64,000 bases of DNA from Bacillus sp. Bos-x628 (GTDB taxonomy: Bacteria > Bacillota > Bacilli > Bacillales > Bacillaceae): NCBI RefSeq assembly GCF_040500475.1, contig NZ_CP159358.1, forward strand, positions 1,240,001 to 1,304,000, read 5' to 3'. Both the position numbers and the translations under genes were made by a program. Below, piece by piece: positions 8,609-17,790 of the stretch (positions within the stretch are counted from its first letter, which is position 1; the number at the start of each line of letters is the position of its first letter). Under the pieces are notes generated by a model, which was not told the origin of the DNA, made no database searches, and saw only the letters and a program-made list of their open reading frames with translations.

Positions 8609-9187
8609 TTAACAAGTGAATAACGATGATTCAGACGAATTGTGATGCAGGAGGCTTTGCCATTCCTCTCTTAACATTCCGTACCGCATCGCATCATAAT
8701 ATTCTCCTTGATAATAGCGCACCTTTCGCAGTCTTCCCTCAAGAGTAAATCCACATTTTTCTGCACAGCGCATCATACGTTTATTGCCGGACCAAGTGGT
8801 AAGACCTATTCTCGGGATATCAATTTGAGAAAATAACTGATCTATCCATAAAGATAACGCTTTTGTTCCATATCCTCCATTCCAAAAGCGTGAGTCATAA
8901 ATGATGATTCCGCATTCAAGCCAGCGTGTACGCTCATTCTCCCAGTAATAAGAAACTGTTCCTTTCACCTCACCGTCTATCACAATTCCTAATAGTTTTG
9001 GAGGGAGGGACTCATCTTGCAAGTATCGTCTCTTAAATTGAGCCAGCGGAATTTCATGTTCATGAAAATAGGGTGCATTCCACTTTCGATAGGTCTGGTC
9101 AGAAGCTTTAAATCTTAAATGCCAAACAACTTCTAGATCGGTTTCATTTAATGTTCGTATTGTCACAAGATCATCTTTTTTCCCCAT
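8609..9187 (-). CDS. GNAT acetyltransferase (RimJ/RimL type)
   Basis: Predicted cytosolic acetyl-CoA-dependent N-acetyltransferase with unknown acceptor. It shows the GNAT core: strand LLGIVIDGEVKGTVSYYW, LECGIIIYDSRFWNGGYGTKAL (the acetyl-CoA loop) and the C-terminal NKRMMRCAEKCGFTLEGRLRKVRYYQGEYYDAMRYGML typical of RimJ/RimL proteins. Start is uncertain: ATG 9187 has AAAGGAA upstream, while ATG 9220 overlaps the stop of the AraC fragment as ATGA and may be the older coupled start. The gene is intact although both flanks are decayed. Confidence 0.75.
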   Translation of the reverse strand: MGKKDDLVTIRTLNETDLEVVWHLRFKASDQTYRKWNAPYFHEHEIPLAQFKRRYLQDESLPPKLLGIVIDGEVKGTVSYYWENERTRWLECGIIIYDSRFWNGGYGTKALSLWIDQLFSQIDIPRIGLTTWSGNKRMMRCAEKCGFTLEGRLRKVRYYQGEYYDAMRYGMLREEWQSLLHHNSSESSLFTC

Positions 9188-9216
9188 TATCTTTTCACGT
9201 TCCTTTACTTTGTCGT

Positions 9217-9325
9217 TCATCTTGCAAGATGACGGTATTGAATAGGCGTCATCCCTTCACTTTGCCTAAATAATTTAGAAAAAATAAGTGGGGTCGTCAA
9301 TTCCTACCAAATCTGCAGCGAAAGT
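9217..9325 (-). pseudogene. yisR: C-terminal remnant of an AraC-family regulator (yisR position)
   Basis: The minus strand reads FAADLVGIDDPTYF then, after one extra T, SKLFRQSEGMTPIQYRHLAR and a stop at 9219-9217. This is the end of the second helix-turn-helix of an AraC regulator. Only about 35 codons remain and they are frameshifted in a T run. In B. subtilis yisQ (MATE) and yisR (AraC) are adjacent beside yisP, and here the MATE remnant abuts it, supporting the name. It joins the MATE fragment at about 9325. Confidence 0.65.
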
Positions 9326-9326
9326 G

Positions 9327-9775
9327 TTTGATGATGTTCATCCTGCTGTTTGGAGCAGCCATCAGCCAAGGCACACCAATTTTAATCAGCCGTTATATTG
9401 GAGCGAAAGAATTCAATGATGTCTAATACGGTGTATGAAGAGCTTGTACTAGGCAATTGCTCTATCCCTACCTTCGTCATCTGCTTTATCTTTATCATCG
9501 ACACACTTGCTTGCTTTTTTCACTAGCAACAGCGATATTATTCACATTGCAGGTATGCTGCTCATGTTGACAATCATTTTAGAACCAGAACGCTCTTTTC
9601 ATATGGTCATCATTAATTCTTTGGTACTCAAAATAAAACCTGCTAGGTATTCAGTTTGAACTGGTACTTATCGGGGGTTCGATTTCCTTTATTGTGGATG
9701 AATGGGTTAGAGGAGTCTTCATGTATAGACGATGGCGTTCAAGAGTATGGACTGAGAACGGATTTTCTCCACATA
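9327..9775 (+). pseudogene. yisQ: Decayed MATE-family efflux gene (yisQ position)
   Basis: Plus-strand pieces of a MATE multidrug transporter in shifting frames: MMFILLFGAAISQGTPILISRYIGAKEFNDV (internal repeat motif), then NIHIAGMLLMLTIILEPERSFHMVIINSL, then LIGGSISFIVDEWVRGVFMYRRWRSRVW, the usual MATE C-terminus. Stops and indels break the frame at least three times and the middle is missing, so only about a third of the gene survives. Gene order with the AraC remnant and the carotenoid / yisP-like gene matches B. subtilis yisP-yisQ-yisR. Confidence 0.7.
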
Positions 9776-9812
9776 AAAAGGACTGCAAGAAAAAATTTGC
9801 AGTCCTTTTTTT
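9775..9812. terminator. Bidirectional terminator after the carotenoid operon
   Basis: AAAAAGGACTGCAA, an A-rich loop, TTGCAGTCCTTTTTTT. A strong stem with T runs on both strands, 9 nt after the crtM stop. Confidence 0.9.
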
Positions 9813-9820
9813 CATGATGT

Positions 9821-10666
9821 TCAATGATTAGTGATATCCTCTAAAATAAGTGCCTTTTCCTGCTTTGAAATAAAAGATCTTTGTGTGAAGACGCGATACT
9901 CATTCTCTCTTATTTTATCTAAAATAGCCTTATAAAAATAAGCAGCCGCCTTGACTGACATACGTGAATAGAGCGGGAATTCATGAAGATGATCAAAAAA
10001 TTCCTCATAGTAAGCCTCAGCCTCAAATGCAATGTATTCCCACACATGCTGAAATGCTTGATTGACGACTCCTTCTTGCAATTGTTGCTCTGTATACCCA
10101 AATTGATCTAGTACTTGCTTCGGTAAATAGATACGATCTCTTTGCGCTACATCCTCCCCAATATCACGAAGAATGTTTGTCAATTGCATGCCAATTCCTA
10201 ATGAAATGGCTGCTTCTTTTAGTCGTTCCTTTTTACGCGGTGCAATGATTGGAAGCAGCATTAATCCGACGGTGCTTGCCACATGATAGGAATAGATGAG
10301 GAGTTCATCTAACGTTTCATATCTTTGTTGCTTAAGGTCCATCTCTTGACCTTGCAATAGATCACGGAACGGGGATTCATCCATATTGAACTCTTGAAAT
10401 GTATACTCTAATGCAACCCACATTGGATCATCTCGATCTACATCCCTTTTTAAAAAACGATCAAATGACTCCTGAAAAGATGCCAATTCTTCTTTTGGTG
10501 AAGGTGACTCATCCACAATGTCATCAGCTCTCCGGCAAAAGGAATAGACTGCCCATACCGCCTGTCTTTTCTTTTTGGGCAGCATGGAAAACGCACGGTA
10601 AAATGTTTTCGAATGTGTTTGAATGGTCTCTTCACATGCTTTCAGTGCTGTTTGCACATCAACCAC
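9821..10666 (-). CDS. crtM: Phytoene/squalene synthase family protein, likely dehydrosqualene (C30) synthase
   Basis: Condenses two farnesyl diphosphates head to head to dehydrosqualene, first step of C30 carotenoids. At 281 residues it carries both aspartate-rich motifs: DDIVDE at 48-53 and NILRDIGED at 164-172. B. subtilis YisP, at the same locus, is reported not to be a working squalene synthase, so the intact motifs here point to a functional enzyme. It overlaps the upstream desaturase by 8 nt and is last in a three-gene operon. A C40 phytoene synthase is possible but unlikely in Bacillus. Confidence 0.85.
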   Translation of the reverse strand: MVDVQTALKACEETIQTHSKTFYRAFSMLPKKKRQAVWAVYSFCRRADDIVDESPSPKEELASFQESFDRFLKRDVDRDDPMWVALEYTFQEFNMDESPFRDLLQGQEMDLKQQRYETLDELLIYSYHVASTVGLMLLPIIAPRKKERLKEAAISLGIGMQLTNILRDIGEDVAQRDRIYLPKQVLDQFGYTEQQLQEGVVNQAFQHVWEYIAFEAEAYYEEFFDHLHEFPLYSRMSVKAAAYFYKAILDKIRENEYRVFTQRSFISKQEKALILEDITNH

Positions 10667-12134
10667 TTAGCTTCACTTCCTTTCTGTCGTTCAAGTCCTT
10701 CAGCAGTACAGAAGCCATCAGCTTAGCACTTTGCATCACGATCGGTACTCCGCCACCTGGGTGGATAGAAGCACCTACTGCATAAATGTTTTCCGTCTCT
10801 TGAGCCTTCACTTGCGGCCGAAATACACCGGATTGAAATAAATTAGGTGCAAGGCCAAAGCTGCCTCCCTCAAACAATCCTTCTCGCAAGGAATCATTTG
10901 GTGTTTTTACCTTTTTCCAAACAATAGACTCTCGCAATTGCGGAAAGCCTCTCTTCTCAAGTCGATCTATCATCTTTTCAACAAAATCTGTCTCCTCAGC
11001 CCAGTTGATATGATTCCCTGATGGAACTGGAATGAGCATGTATAAAACACTGCAATCTTCTGGTGCAAGAGACGGATCAATGATAGACGGATTAAACGTA
11101 TAGAACGACGGGTCTTTAGGGACAGATTTCGTTTGAAATACATCTTTCATATGCTGATCAAAGTGATCCCCCATAAAGAATTGATGAACAGGTGCTTTGC
11201 GATATATTTTATTTAAACCTAGATACACCATCACGCAACCGGAGGAAGGGACATATTTATGACGGTCTTGTTCATGTAAACCAAGCTGTTTTAAAGCCGC
11301 TGGATAATCACCGTTTATGACAAACGCATCAGCCGCTATTTTTTGACCGTTTACTAGCGCTCGAACAGCACGTTCTCCCTCAAACTCAAACTGCTCAACT
11401 GTCTGATTTCGCCTCACATGCACACCCATAGCCTGTAATTGATTCTCCAGTATATCTACTAAACTCGCATAGCCACCTTTTAAATAGTAAATCCCGTGCG
11501 CATGCTCACTATAAGAAACAAGCGAATAAATAGCAGAAGCCTTATACGGATTCCCTCCGACATAGAGTGTTTGAAGTGCGTATGCATCTCGCAAGCGTTC
11601 ATCGGCAAAATATTTTTTAAGAGAGCTTCGGACCGTACGATATGCTTTTAATTTTATTAGAATTCTCATATTTTCTTTTGTGAAGAATGTTCGTTTTTCA
11701 TGAAAAGACTTTTCTAGAAAAGCTTGCTGCCCTTCATGAAAACGATCGGTCATTTCTTCCATAAATTTAAGAAATCCTTGTTCTTCTTTTGGAAACACAC
11801 GTCTGATTTCTTCTAACTGACGCTCAAGATCAGAATACTTCGTATAGGCTGTTCCATCTTGATATCGAATGGTGTACAGTGGATTCAGTTGCAGGAGATC
11901 AAGTGATGAAATATCAATTCCTACCTCATTTAATATCCCTTTTAACATGTCTGGTAGCAGGACAATGGTTGGACCTTCATCTACTTTATATCCATTCTCC
12001 CTTACAAAAGCAAGTCTCCCGCCAAGTCTCTCATTTTTTTCGATCAGGGTGACATCATGCCCAGCTTTTCTTAAATAGAGAGCTGAAATCATTCCGCCAA
12101 TACCGCCACCTGCAACCAGTATATGTTTGATCAT
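10659..12134 (-). CDS. CrtN/CrtI-family carotenoid desaturase or oxygenase
   Basis: FAD-dependent amine-oxidase-fold enzyme of 491 residues with the dinucleotide motif VAGGGIGGMISALYL at the N-terminus and the family C-terminal IYAVGASIHPGGGVPIVMQSAKL. Acts on C30 carotenoids, either as a dehydrosqualene desaturase or as a CrtP/CrtNb-like terminal oxidase. Two paralogues in one operon suggest one of each, but sequence reading cannot assign them. Start overlaps the preceding gene as ATGA and the end overlaps crtM by 8 nt. Confidence 0.85.
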   Translation of the reverse strand: MIKHILVAGGGIGGMISALYLRKAGHDVTLIEKNERLGGRLAFVRENGYKVDEGPTIVLLPDMLKGILNEVGIDISSLDLLQLNPLYTIRYQDGTAYTKYSDLERQLEEIRRVFPKEEQGFLKFMEEMTDRFHEGQQAFLEKSFHEKRTFFTKENMRILIKLKAYRTVRSSLKKYFADERLRDAYALQTLYVGGNPYKASAIYSLVSYSEHAHGIYYLKGGYASLVDILENQLQAMGVHVRRNQTVEQFEFEGERAVRALVNGQKIAADAFVINGDYPAALKQLGLHEQDRHKYVPSSGCVMVYLGLNKIYRKAPVHQFFMGDHFDQHMKDVFQTKSVPKDPSFYTFNPSIIDPSLAPEDCSVLYMLIPVPSGNHINWAEETDFVEKMIDRLEKRGFPQLRESIVWKKVKTPNDSLREGLFEGGSFGLAPNLFQSGVFRPQVKAQETENIYAVGASIHPGGGVPIVMQSAKLMASVLLKDLNDRKEVKLSG

Positions 12135-13648
12135 GAAGCACTCCCCTTTTCGTGATGCGGCATCATTTTTTGAGTTGCTTTCTGCTTTGAAAGAATGGCA
12201 TTTGTCGTGATGCGCGCCGATTCTAAAATGGTCGGCAAACCGCTTCCAGGGTGTGTCCCCCCGCCCACAAGCCAGCAGTGCTTCAATTCATCAAATTCAT
12301 TATGCGGGCGAAGCACCATCATCTGCGTTAGCTGGTGTCCGAGGTTAAATGTAGCGCCTTCATATACATAAAGATCTTCTTCCCAATTTTTCGGCGTGAT
12401 CATCCGCTCGACTTCTATATGTTTTCTAATCTCTTGAAAACCGGTTTTTCGCTCAATCGTATCTAACACAAGTTCTCTGAATTCATCTTGATGCTTTTCC
12501 CAGTCTATACCGCTTTGATTATTTGCAACTGGCGCCAAAACGTACAACGCTGACTTTCCTTTAGGAGCGAGCGAATCATCTGTCACACTTGCATTTTGGA
12601 TATAGATGGACGGATCATCTGGAAGAGCATATGTCTTTGTAATTTCCTTCACATTCTTAGCATAATCATCAGAAAAAACAATGGTATGATGCGGTTCGTC
12701 ATACAGCTTATCCAAGCCTAAATACAGCATAAAAGTTGAGCATGAAAATTTTTTCTTTTTCAATTTCTTTTCGCTAAATTTCTTCAAAAGACCTGGCTCT
12801 ACAAGCTTCGTCATGACATGTGCAAAATCTCCATTGATGACAAGTTCATCTGCCTGTACTTCCTCACCTGATTCTAATCGAACACCTTTCACCTTTCTGC
12901 CTTTAGTGAGCAGTTTTTCTACTCCAGATGACAGGTGAATGGTCGCTCCCAACTCCACTGCTGCCTTCGCCATGGCTTGTGATAACTGATTCACGCCGCC
13001 CTTTGGATGGAAAACACCTGTATCGTGCTCCATAAAAGAAAGGATAGAGAAAGCACCTGGGCATTCCCACGGTGACATTCCTAAATACTTTGATTGAAAC
13101 GTAAATGCATATTTCACAGACTCATGTGAGAAATAGTTTGACAGCACATCATACAAGCTCTTATTTAATGATAGCTGTGGAAGTGCTCTTATCACTCTCA
13201 AGCGTAAATAATGATGAAAGCGGTCCATCTTACTTTGCAAAATCGGCGTAAGACGATCCATCTTACGCTTTGTATCATTCATAAAGCGCAAATACCCTTC
13301 TCCTTCACCAGGTGCAAAGGCTTCTAACCGTTTGTACATTTCCTCTCTATCTCGCACCATATCAAGCTGCTGATCTTGAAAGATTAATCTATACATCTCT
13401 TTTAATTCAATCACATCTATATAATCATGCAGATTTTTACCCGCAAAGGCAAACAACTCCTCTGCAATATGAATCATGCTGAGAAAGGTAGGACCTGTAT
13501 CAAACGTGAAATCACCAAGTTGAAACTTAGAGTTACGTCCACCAACAAAGGGCTGTTTTTCATATACATGAACATCATGCCCTTTGCTTTGCAGCATCAT
13601 AGCTGCCGCAAGTCCCCCTGGTCCTGCTCCGATCACAATGATTTTCAT
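12131..13648 (-). CDS. CrtN-type dehydrosqualene desaturase (first gene of carotenoid operon)
   Basis: 505-residue FAD-dependent desaturase. N-terminal VIGAGPGGLAAAMML and EKQPFVGGRNSKF form the FAD site, FTFDTGPTFLSM follows as in CrtN/CrtI, and the C-terminal WLVGGGTHPGSGLPTILESARI closes the FAD domain. Expected to introduce double bonds into dehydrosqualene to give yellow to orange diaponeurosporene / diapolycopene pigments. First gene behind a clear sigma-A promoter; the ATG follows a GGAGG box. Overlaps the next desaturase by 4 nt. Confidence 0.87.
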   Translation of the reverse strand: MKIIVIGAGPGGLAAAMMLQSKGHDVHVYEKQPFVGGRNSKFQLGDFTFDTGPTFLSMIHIAEELFAFAGKNLHDYIDVIELKEMYRLIFQDQQLDMVRDREEMYKRLEAFAPGEGEGYLRFMNDTKRKMDRLTPILQSKMDRFHHYLRLRVIRALPQLSLNKSLYDVLSNYFSHESVKYAFTFQSKYLGMSPWECPGAFSILSFMEHDTGVFHPKGGVNQLSQAMAKAAVELGATIHLSSGVEKLLTKGRKVKGVRLESGEEVQADELVINGDFAHVMTKLVEPGLLKKFSEKKLKKKKFSCSTFMLYLGLDKLYDEPHHTIVFSDDYAKNVKEITKTYALPDDPSIYIQNASVTDDSLAPKGKSALYVLAPVANNQSGIDWEKHQDEFRELVLDTIERKTGFQEIRKHIEVERMITPKNWEEDLYVYEGATFNLGHQLTQMMVLRPHNEFDELKHCWLVGGGTHPGSGLPTILESARITTNAILSKQKATQKMMPHHEKGSAS

Positions 13649-13684
13649 TATCCTTTTTCCTCCAAATTAATTCACTTTAAGTTA

Positions 13685-13712
13685 ATTATACAAATTAGAA
13701 ATGTTAGATCAA
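13685..13712 (-). promoter_or_regulatory. Sigma-A promoter of the carotenoid operon
   Basis: Minus strand TTGATC (13712-13707), 16 nt, perfect TATAAT (13690-13685), about 37 nt before the first start codon. No sigma-B motif was seen. Confidence 0.7.
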
Positions 13713-13750
13713 CTTTTGATGCGCTCTAAAAAAACGCATGTTATGTATTA

Positions 13751-13788
13751 AAAAGCCGGCTTTCTTCATCAATTGCAAGAAAACCGGT
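13751..13788 (-). terminator. Terminator after asnO
   Basis: Stem CCGG-TTTTCTT / AAGAAAG-CCGG around a 13-nt loop; on the minus strand it is followed by TTTTTAATA. It separates asnO from the carotenoid operon. Confidence 0.75.
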
Positions 13789-13794
13789 CCTTTA

Positions 13795-15636
13795 TTACGC
13801 TTCTACATCAATTCTATATGTTTCAAACCAATGATGAATCTGTGCTAGATGGGCGATCAGCTGCGGCCCCTTCATCAACTGTCCATACCAAGGAACATGG
13901 AAGGAAGCACCCTCAGTTTCAATGAGCTGTTTCAACTGGTGTGGATCTAGAAATTCATGGAGCGCAGAATCTTTATGTGCAAGGCATTCTGTTAACATCT
14001 GTTTGACCGCCTGAGTATAAGCTGGATGATGTGTTTTAGGATAAGGACTCTTCTTGCGATAAAGCACTTCATTCGGTAAAATTCCCTCTAATGCTTTTCG
14101 TAAAACCCCTTTTTCACGATTACCGTGCATTTTCATTTCCCAAGGAATATTCCATACATATTCCACAAGGCGATGATCAGCAAAGGGAACACGCACCTCA
14201 AGACTTGCTCCCATACTCATTCGATCTTTTCGATCAAGTAGTGTCGTCATAAACCAGATCATATTTAAGTAAAAAAGTTCTCTCCGTGCTTTATCAATTC
14301 CAGTTTCTCCATCTAAAAGAGGCGTTTCTGCCACTGTTTCTTCATATTTGCTTTGTACATATTCCTGAAGTGAAAGTTTCTTTTGCCATGAGTCTTGAAG
14401 GAGATGAATGCGAGCTTCTGTTGATCTCATCCATGGGAAACCATTTGTTTCATTCGCCATATGAAACCACGGATAGCCCCCAAAAATCTCATCTGCACAT
14501 TCACCTGACAAGCCGACAACAAAATCCTTTTTAATTTCTCGGCAAAACCAAAGCAAGGAAGAATCAATATCTGCCATGCCCGGTAAATCTCGAACTTCAA
14601 CAGCTTCCTTTAAGTAGGCGGCAAGCTCTTTTTGATCGATGATGCAGCTATGATGCTCAGTTTGAAAAGCTTTGGTCATTTTATCAATCCATGGACCGTC
14701 AGCATTCGGTTGGAATTGACTTGCCTCAAAAAATTGGTCATTTCCTTCATAATCAATGGAATACGTATGGAGAGGTGCTTTCCCGATCTGTTCAAAGTGC
14801 TTGGCACTAATCGCTGTAATCGCACTAGAATCCACACCACCGGATAGAAATGTACAAACGGGCACATCAGAGACGAGTTGCCTTGTGACTGCATCGGTAA
14901 ATAGATGCTTCACATGCTGAGCCGTCTCATCAAGTGAATCCGTATGATGCTGACTCTTGACATTCCAATATCTCCATACGCGCAAGCCTTCTGTCGAAAA
15001 GATCAATGCATGCGCAGGTCTAAGTTCTTTTATCCCTTTAAACACGCCTTGCCCTGGCGTTCTAGAAGGTCCTAACCCAAAGATCTCCGATAAACCAGCG
15101 TAATCTACTTTTGCTTTCATATCAGGGTGTGCAAGGAGCGCTTTAATCTCTGAACCAAATAAAAAGGAATGATGACGTTCCGTATAGAAAAATGGCTTTA
15201 CACCAAGCCGATCTCTTCCTGCAAATAACAAATTTCGCTCACTGTCCCAAATCACAAAAGCAAAAATCCCATTCAAATGGCTCACACACTCTTCCTTCCA
15301 CTCTGTGTAAGCATGAAGAAGTACCTCTGTATCAGAATGCCCAAGAAAGCGGTGACCTCTTTTTAATAATTCTTTTCGTATATCCTCCGTATTATAAAGC
15401 TCTCCATTGTATACAACTGTATACGCATGGTTTTGATGTGTATACGTCATCGGCTGCTTGCCGCCCTCTAGATCCACAACAGATAATCTTTTATGCCCAA
15501 AAAGAACATGCTCACTTTTCCACGTATTCGTATCATCTGGCCCTCTTTTAGATAATGTATCTGTCATTTGATTGATTACATGATCCTGTTGGATGAGCTG
15601 CTTTTTAAAGTCTGCCCAGCCTGTTATTCCACACAT
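13795..15636 (-). CDS. asnO: Asparagine synthetase, glutamine-hydrolysing (AsnO/YisO)
   Basis: Transfers ammonia from glutamine to AMP-activated aspartate. The start is set by the family: ATG 15636 places the nucleophile Cys directly after the initiator Met (MCGITGW); upstream ATGs would bury it, and a GGGAG box lies 9 nt before. With this start it has 613 residues, the size of B. subtilis AsnO. The class II amidotransferase domain occupies about 1-200 and the synthetase domain carries the PP-loop FLSGGVDSSAITA. In B. subtilis asnO (yisO) neighbours yisN and yisP, the order seen here, and is associated with sporulation. Confidence 0.9.
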   Translation of the reverse strand: MCGITGWADFKKQLIQQDHVINQMTDTLSKRGPDDTNTWKSEHVLFGHKRLSVVDLEGGKQPMTYTHQNHAYTVVYNGELYNTEDIRKELLKRGHRFLGHSDTEVLLHAYTEWKEECVSHLNGIFAFVIWDSERNLLFAGRDRLGVKPFFYTERHHSFLFGSEIKALLAHPDMKAKVDYAGLSEIFGLGPSRTPGQGVFKGIKELRPAHALIFSTEGLRVWRYWNVKSQHHTDSLDETAQHVKHLFTDAVTRQLVSDVPVCTFLSGGVDSSAITAISAKHFEQIGKAPLHTYSIDYEGNDQFFEASQFQPNADGPWIDKMTKAFQTEHHSCIIDQKELAAYLKEAVEVRDLPGMADIDSSLLWFCREIKKDFVVGLSGECADEIFGGYPWFHMANETNGFPWMRSTEARIHLLQDSWQKKLSLQEYVQSKYEETVAETPLLDGETGIDKARRELFYLNMIWFMTTLLDRKDRMSMGASLEVRVPFADHRLVEYVWNIPWEMKMHGNREKGVLRKALEGILPNEVLYRKKSPYPKTHHPAYTQAVKQMLTECLAHKDSALHEFLDPHQLKQLIETEGASFHVPWYGQLMKGPQLIAHLAQIHHWFETYRIDVEA

Positions 15637-15790
15637 CATCATCAGCTCCCATCCGTTTTTCATCAAGTGTTCTCATTCAGCCTTTCTTAGTTTATGCATC
15701 GTTCTCTTGATAGTTGATTTGTCCTTTTTTCCCTTAGTATAGGACAAGCTAATTTTGGCAAGAAAATAAAGAAGAAAGGAGATGTTGCAA

Positions 15791-16318
15791 ATGGAAAGCA
15801 GATTGAAGCATCTTCAACAGAGCAGCCAAAGATGGTGCAACGGTTACTTACTGCTTGAAAATGAACATTGTCTCATTGAAGATGAAGAAGGTGATATCAT
15901 GATGCCAGAAAGTCTTCAAAGCCCCATGATTCTGATAAAAGAAAGCGGTTTATGGAGAAAAGGAGAATTGCTTGGAACGGTTATACTGCATGAAAACGGT
16001 CAATTGATCGATGTACAAGGCGGAGAAATCATTCAATATACGCAAGCGATTGCCAAAGGCTGGCTTGATTTGCTGTTGTCCGTACCAGAGAACGTATTTT
16101 ATCAAGTGATAGAAATATTAGAGCAGTATGATTTTTCCGTTTATGATTGCGTCTTCTCCTCCTTTCATCCTTTTCATCGTGCATCTTTCTTTCAGTTTTC
16201 GACAGATACACATTCGCTGGCGCTTCAATATCATCGTGATTCAGCATCGGGTTTGATTCGCTTCGAGTGGACAACTTCTAGCGGTCACCGATCAATTTCT
16301 CAGTTTCATGTCACATAA
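15791..16318 (+). CDS. yisN: DUF2777-like protein YisN
   Basis: A 175-residue soluble protein of unknown function, assigned to YisN by position between asnO and yisL. ATG 15791 has AAAGGAG 9 nt upstream; an ATG at 15782 lies too close to that box. Sequence is acidic in the first half (ENEHCLIEDEEGD) with no signal peptide, membrane span or catalytic motif recognised. Transcribed toward yisL and ended by a shared bidirectional terminator. Confidence 0.65.
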   Translation: MESRLKHLQQSSQRWCNGYLLLENEHCLIEDEEGDIMMPESLQSPMILIKESGLWRKGELLGTVILHENGQLIDVQGGEIIQYTQAIAKGWLDLLLSVPENVFYQVIEILEQYDFSVYDCVFSSFHPFHRASFFQFSTDTHSLALQYHRDSASGLIRFEWTTSSGHRSISQFHVT

Positions 16319-16352
16319 AAAGGGCATTGCTTTGTTCATGCAATGCCCTTTC
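16317..16352. terminator. Bidirectional terminator between yisN and yisL
   Basis: AAAAGGGCATTGC, a short loop, GCAATGCCCTTTCT. A strong stem between converging genes. Confidence 0.9.
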
Positions 16353-16356
16353 TATA

Positions 16357-16725
16357 TTAAAAGATATGAAAACCGATTGGCAGACGCAAGCCAAGCAAAA
16401 TGGTCACAATGGCGATTACGATAAAACCAATAAAAACACCCGTAACCGATTTCCCTTTTTTCTTCCGTACAAGTACCATTTCCATTAAGCCGATGACAAG
16501 AATACCAAGTAGCATTTTCCCGATATATTCACCTTGGAATCCTGGAATTTTCATTCCTATGCGAACATACAATTCTGCGCCTGTTGCAATAATAAGCAAG
16601 TAAAATAGTCGTACAATCATATGCACAATTTTTGCACTTTTGTCATTTTTACCTACTAATGCAAAGGCCACGAAAAATAAAATAATACCTAGCACCCACG
16701 CTGTAATATGTAAATGTGTTCCCAA
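16357..16725 (-). CDS. yisL: DUF1516 membrane protein YisL
   Basis: Small integral membrane protein of 122 residues with four predicted membrane spans: WVLGIILFFVAFALV, MIVRLFYLLIIATGA, KMLLGILVIGLMEMVLV and VFIGFIVIAIVTILLG. The start is TTG with a GGGGGA box 7 nt upstream; no ATG is in frame nearby. Function unknown. Size, topology and position between yisK and yisN fit YisL. Confidence 0.8.
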   Translation of the reverse strand: MGTHLHITAWVLGIILFFVAFALVGKNDKSAKIVHMIVRLFYLLIIATGAELYVRIGMKIPGFQGEYIGKMLLGILVIGLMEMVLVRKKKGKSVTGVFIGFIVIAIVTILLGLRLPIGFHIF

Positions 16726-16817
16726 CTGTTATTCCCCCTTTATCAGAACAAGTATCTTCATCATCGTACCATGAAATAAGTCGAACACAAAACGACAATC
16801 CTGTGTCAACATGCACT

Positions 16818-17723
16818 TTATTTCACGCGATTGGATAAAGTGCCGATTGGTTCAATGGTCACCTCAATATGATCACCTGCTGCTAAAAACTTTGGCGGTT
16901 CAAAGCCTTTTCCAACCCCTGAAGGTGTTCCCGTCGCAATGATATCCCCTGCTTCTAAAGTCATTCCTTTTGACAAAGTCGACACAATCTCCTCGATCGA
17001 GAAGATCATTAAATCTGTACTGGCAGACTGACGCACCTCTCCATTGACCTTAGTTTCAATATGCAAGGCTCCGTGATGATCAATCACTGATTTATGAACG
17101 ACATAAGGTCCCATTGGACAAGATGTATCCAAACTTTTTGCAATAAAAAATTGTTTATGCTTTTTTTGTAAATCTCTTGCGGTAATATCATTTAAGATGG
17201 TGTATCCAAAGATATAATCTTTTACCTCTTCTGGCTGAATATTCTTACCCGATTTGCCCATGACAATAGCAAGCTCCCCTTCATAATCTAGTTCACTCGT
17301 CACATTTTCATGAAGTAAGACGTCGGCTTCATGCCCAATAATTGAGGTAGGGGCCTTCGTAAAAATGATTAAGTCTTCTGGAATATCGGCAGCACTTCCC
17401 ATCTCTATGACATGATCTTTGTAGTTCTTTCCGACACATATGATATTTTTAGATGGCTTTGGAATCGGTGCAAGGAGTTTCACGTCCGCCATCGGATAAA
17501 TATAAGAGCCGCGCTCCTCTTCTTTTTTCTCAGCCCAATCAAGGAGTTGTTTGACATGCTCGACAAACTTGTCCCCAATCTTGACACATTCAGATAAAGA
17601 ATTAGGCAAAGTCTCTAGTTCAAATAATTTCGCTTCTGCCTTCTTTACATCCATCACCCACTTATCATCAATGACGACTCCTATAAAAACGCTGTTGTGT
17701 ATCTCGCCTGTAAAAAACTTCAT
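16818..17723 (-). CDS. yisK: Fumarylacetoacetate-hydrolase-fold protein YisK (oxaloacetate decarboxylase type)
   Basis: FAH-superfamily enzyme of 301 residues, the same length as B. subtilis YisK, which has been reported to decarboxylate oxaloacetate and to localise with the cytoskeletal protein Mbl. Family marks are CVGKNYKDHVIEMG, the metal-binding series ELDYEGELAIVMGK, then TILNDITARDLQ, KSLDTSCPMGPYVV and the C-terminal ATGTPSGVGKG. ATG 17723 follows GAGGGGAAGG. It stands alone, with the CotG-like gene upstream and yisL downstream. Confidence 0.88.
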   Translation of the reverse strand: MKFFTGEIHNSVFIGVVIDDKWVMDVKKAEAKLFELETLPNSLSECVKIGDKFVEHVKQLLDWAEKKEEERGSYIYPMADVKLLAPIPKPSKNIICVGKNYKDHVIEMGSAADIPEDLIIFTKAPTSIIGHEADVLLHENVTSELDYEGELAIVMGKSGKNIQPEEVKDYIFGYTILNDITARDLQKKHKQFFIAKSLDTSCPMGPYVVHKSVIDHHGALHIETKVNGEVRQSASTDLMIFSIEEIVSTLSKGMTLEAGDIIATGTPSGVGKGFEPPKFLAAGDHIEVTIEPIGTLSNRVK

Positions 17724-17790
17724 GCCTTCCCCTCACAATCTTCATTTTGCTTAAGTAATGATGTCTCAATTTTATTTCTCTACCAAATAA

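Noticed and set aside
15192..15551. 119-codon plus-strand frame inside asnO
   Set aside because: Antisense shadow; Cys/His-rich composition with no motif.
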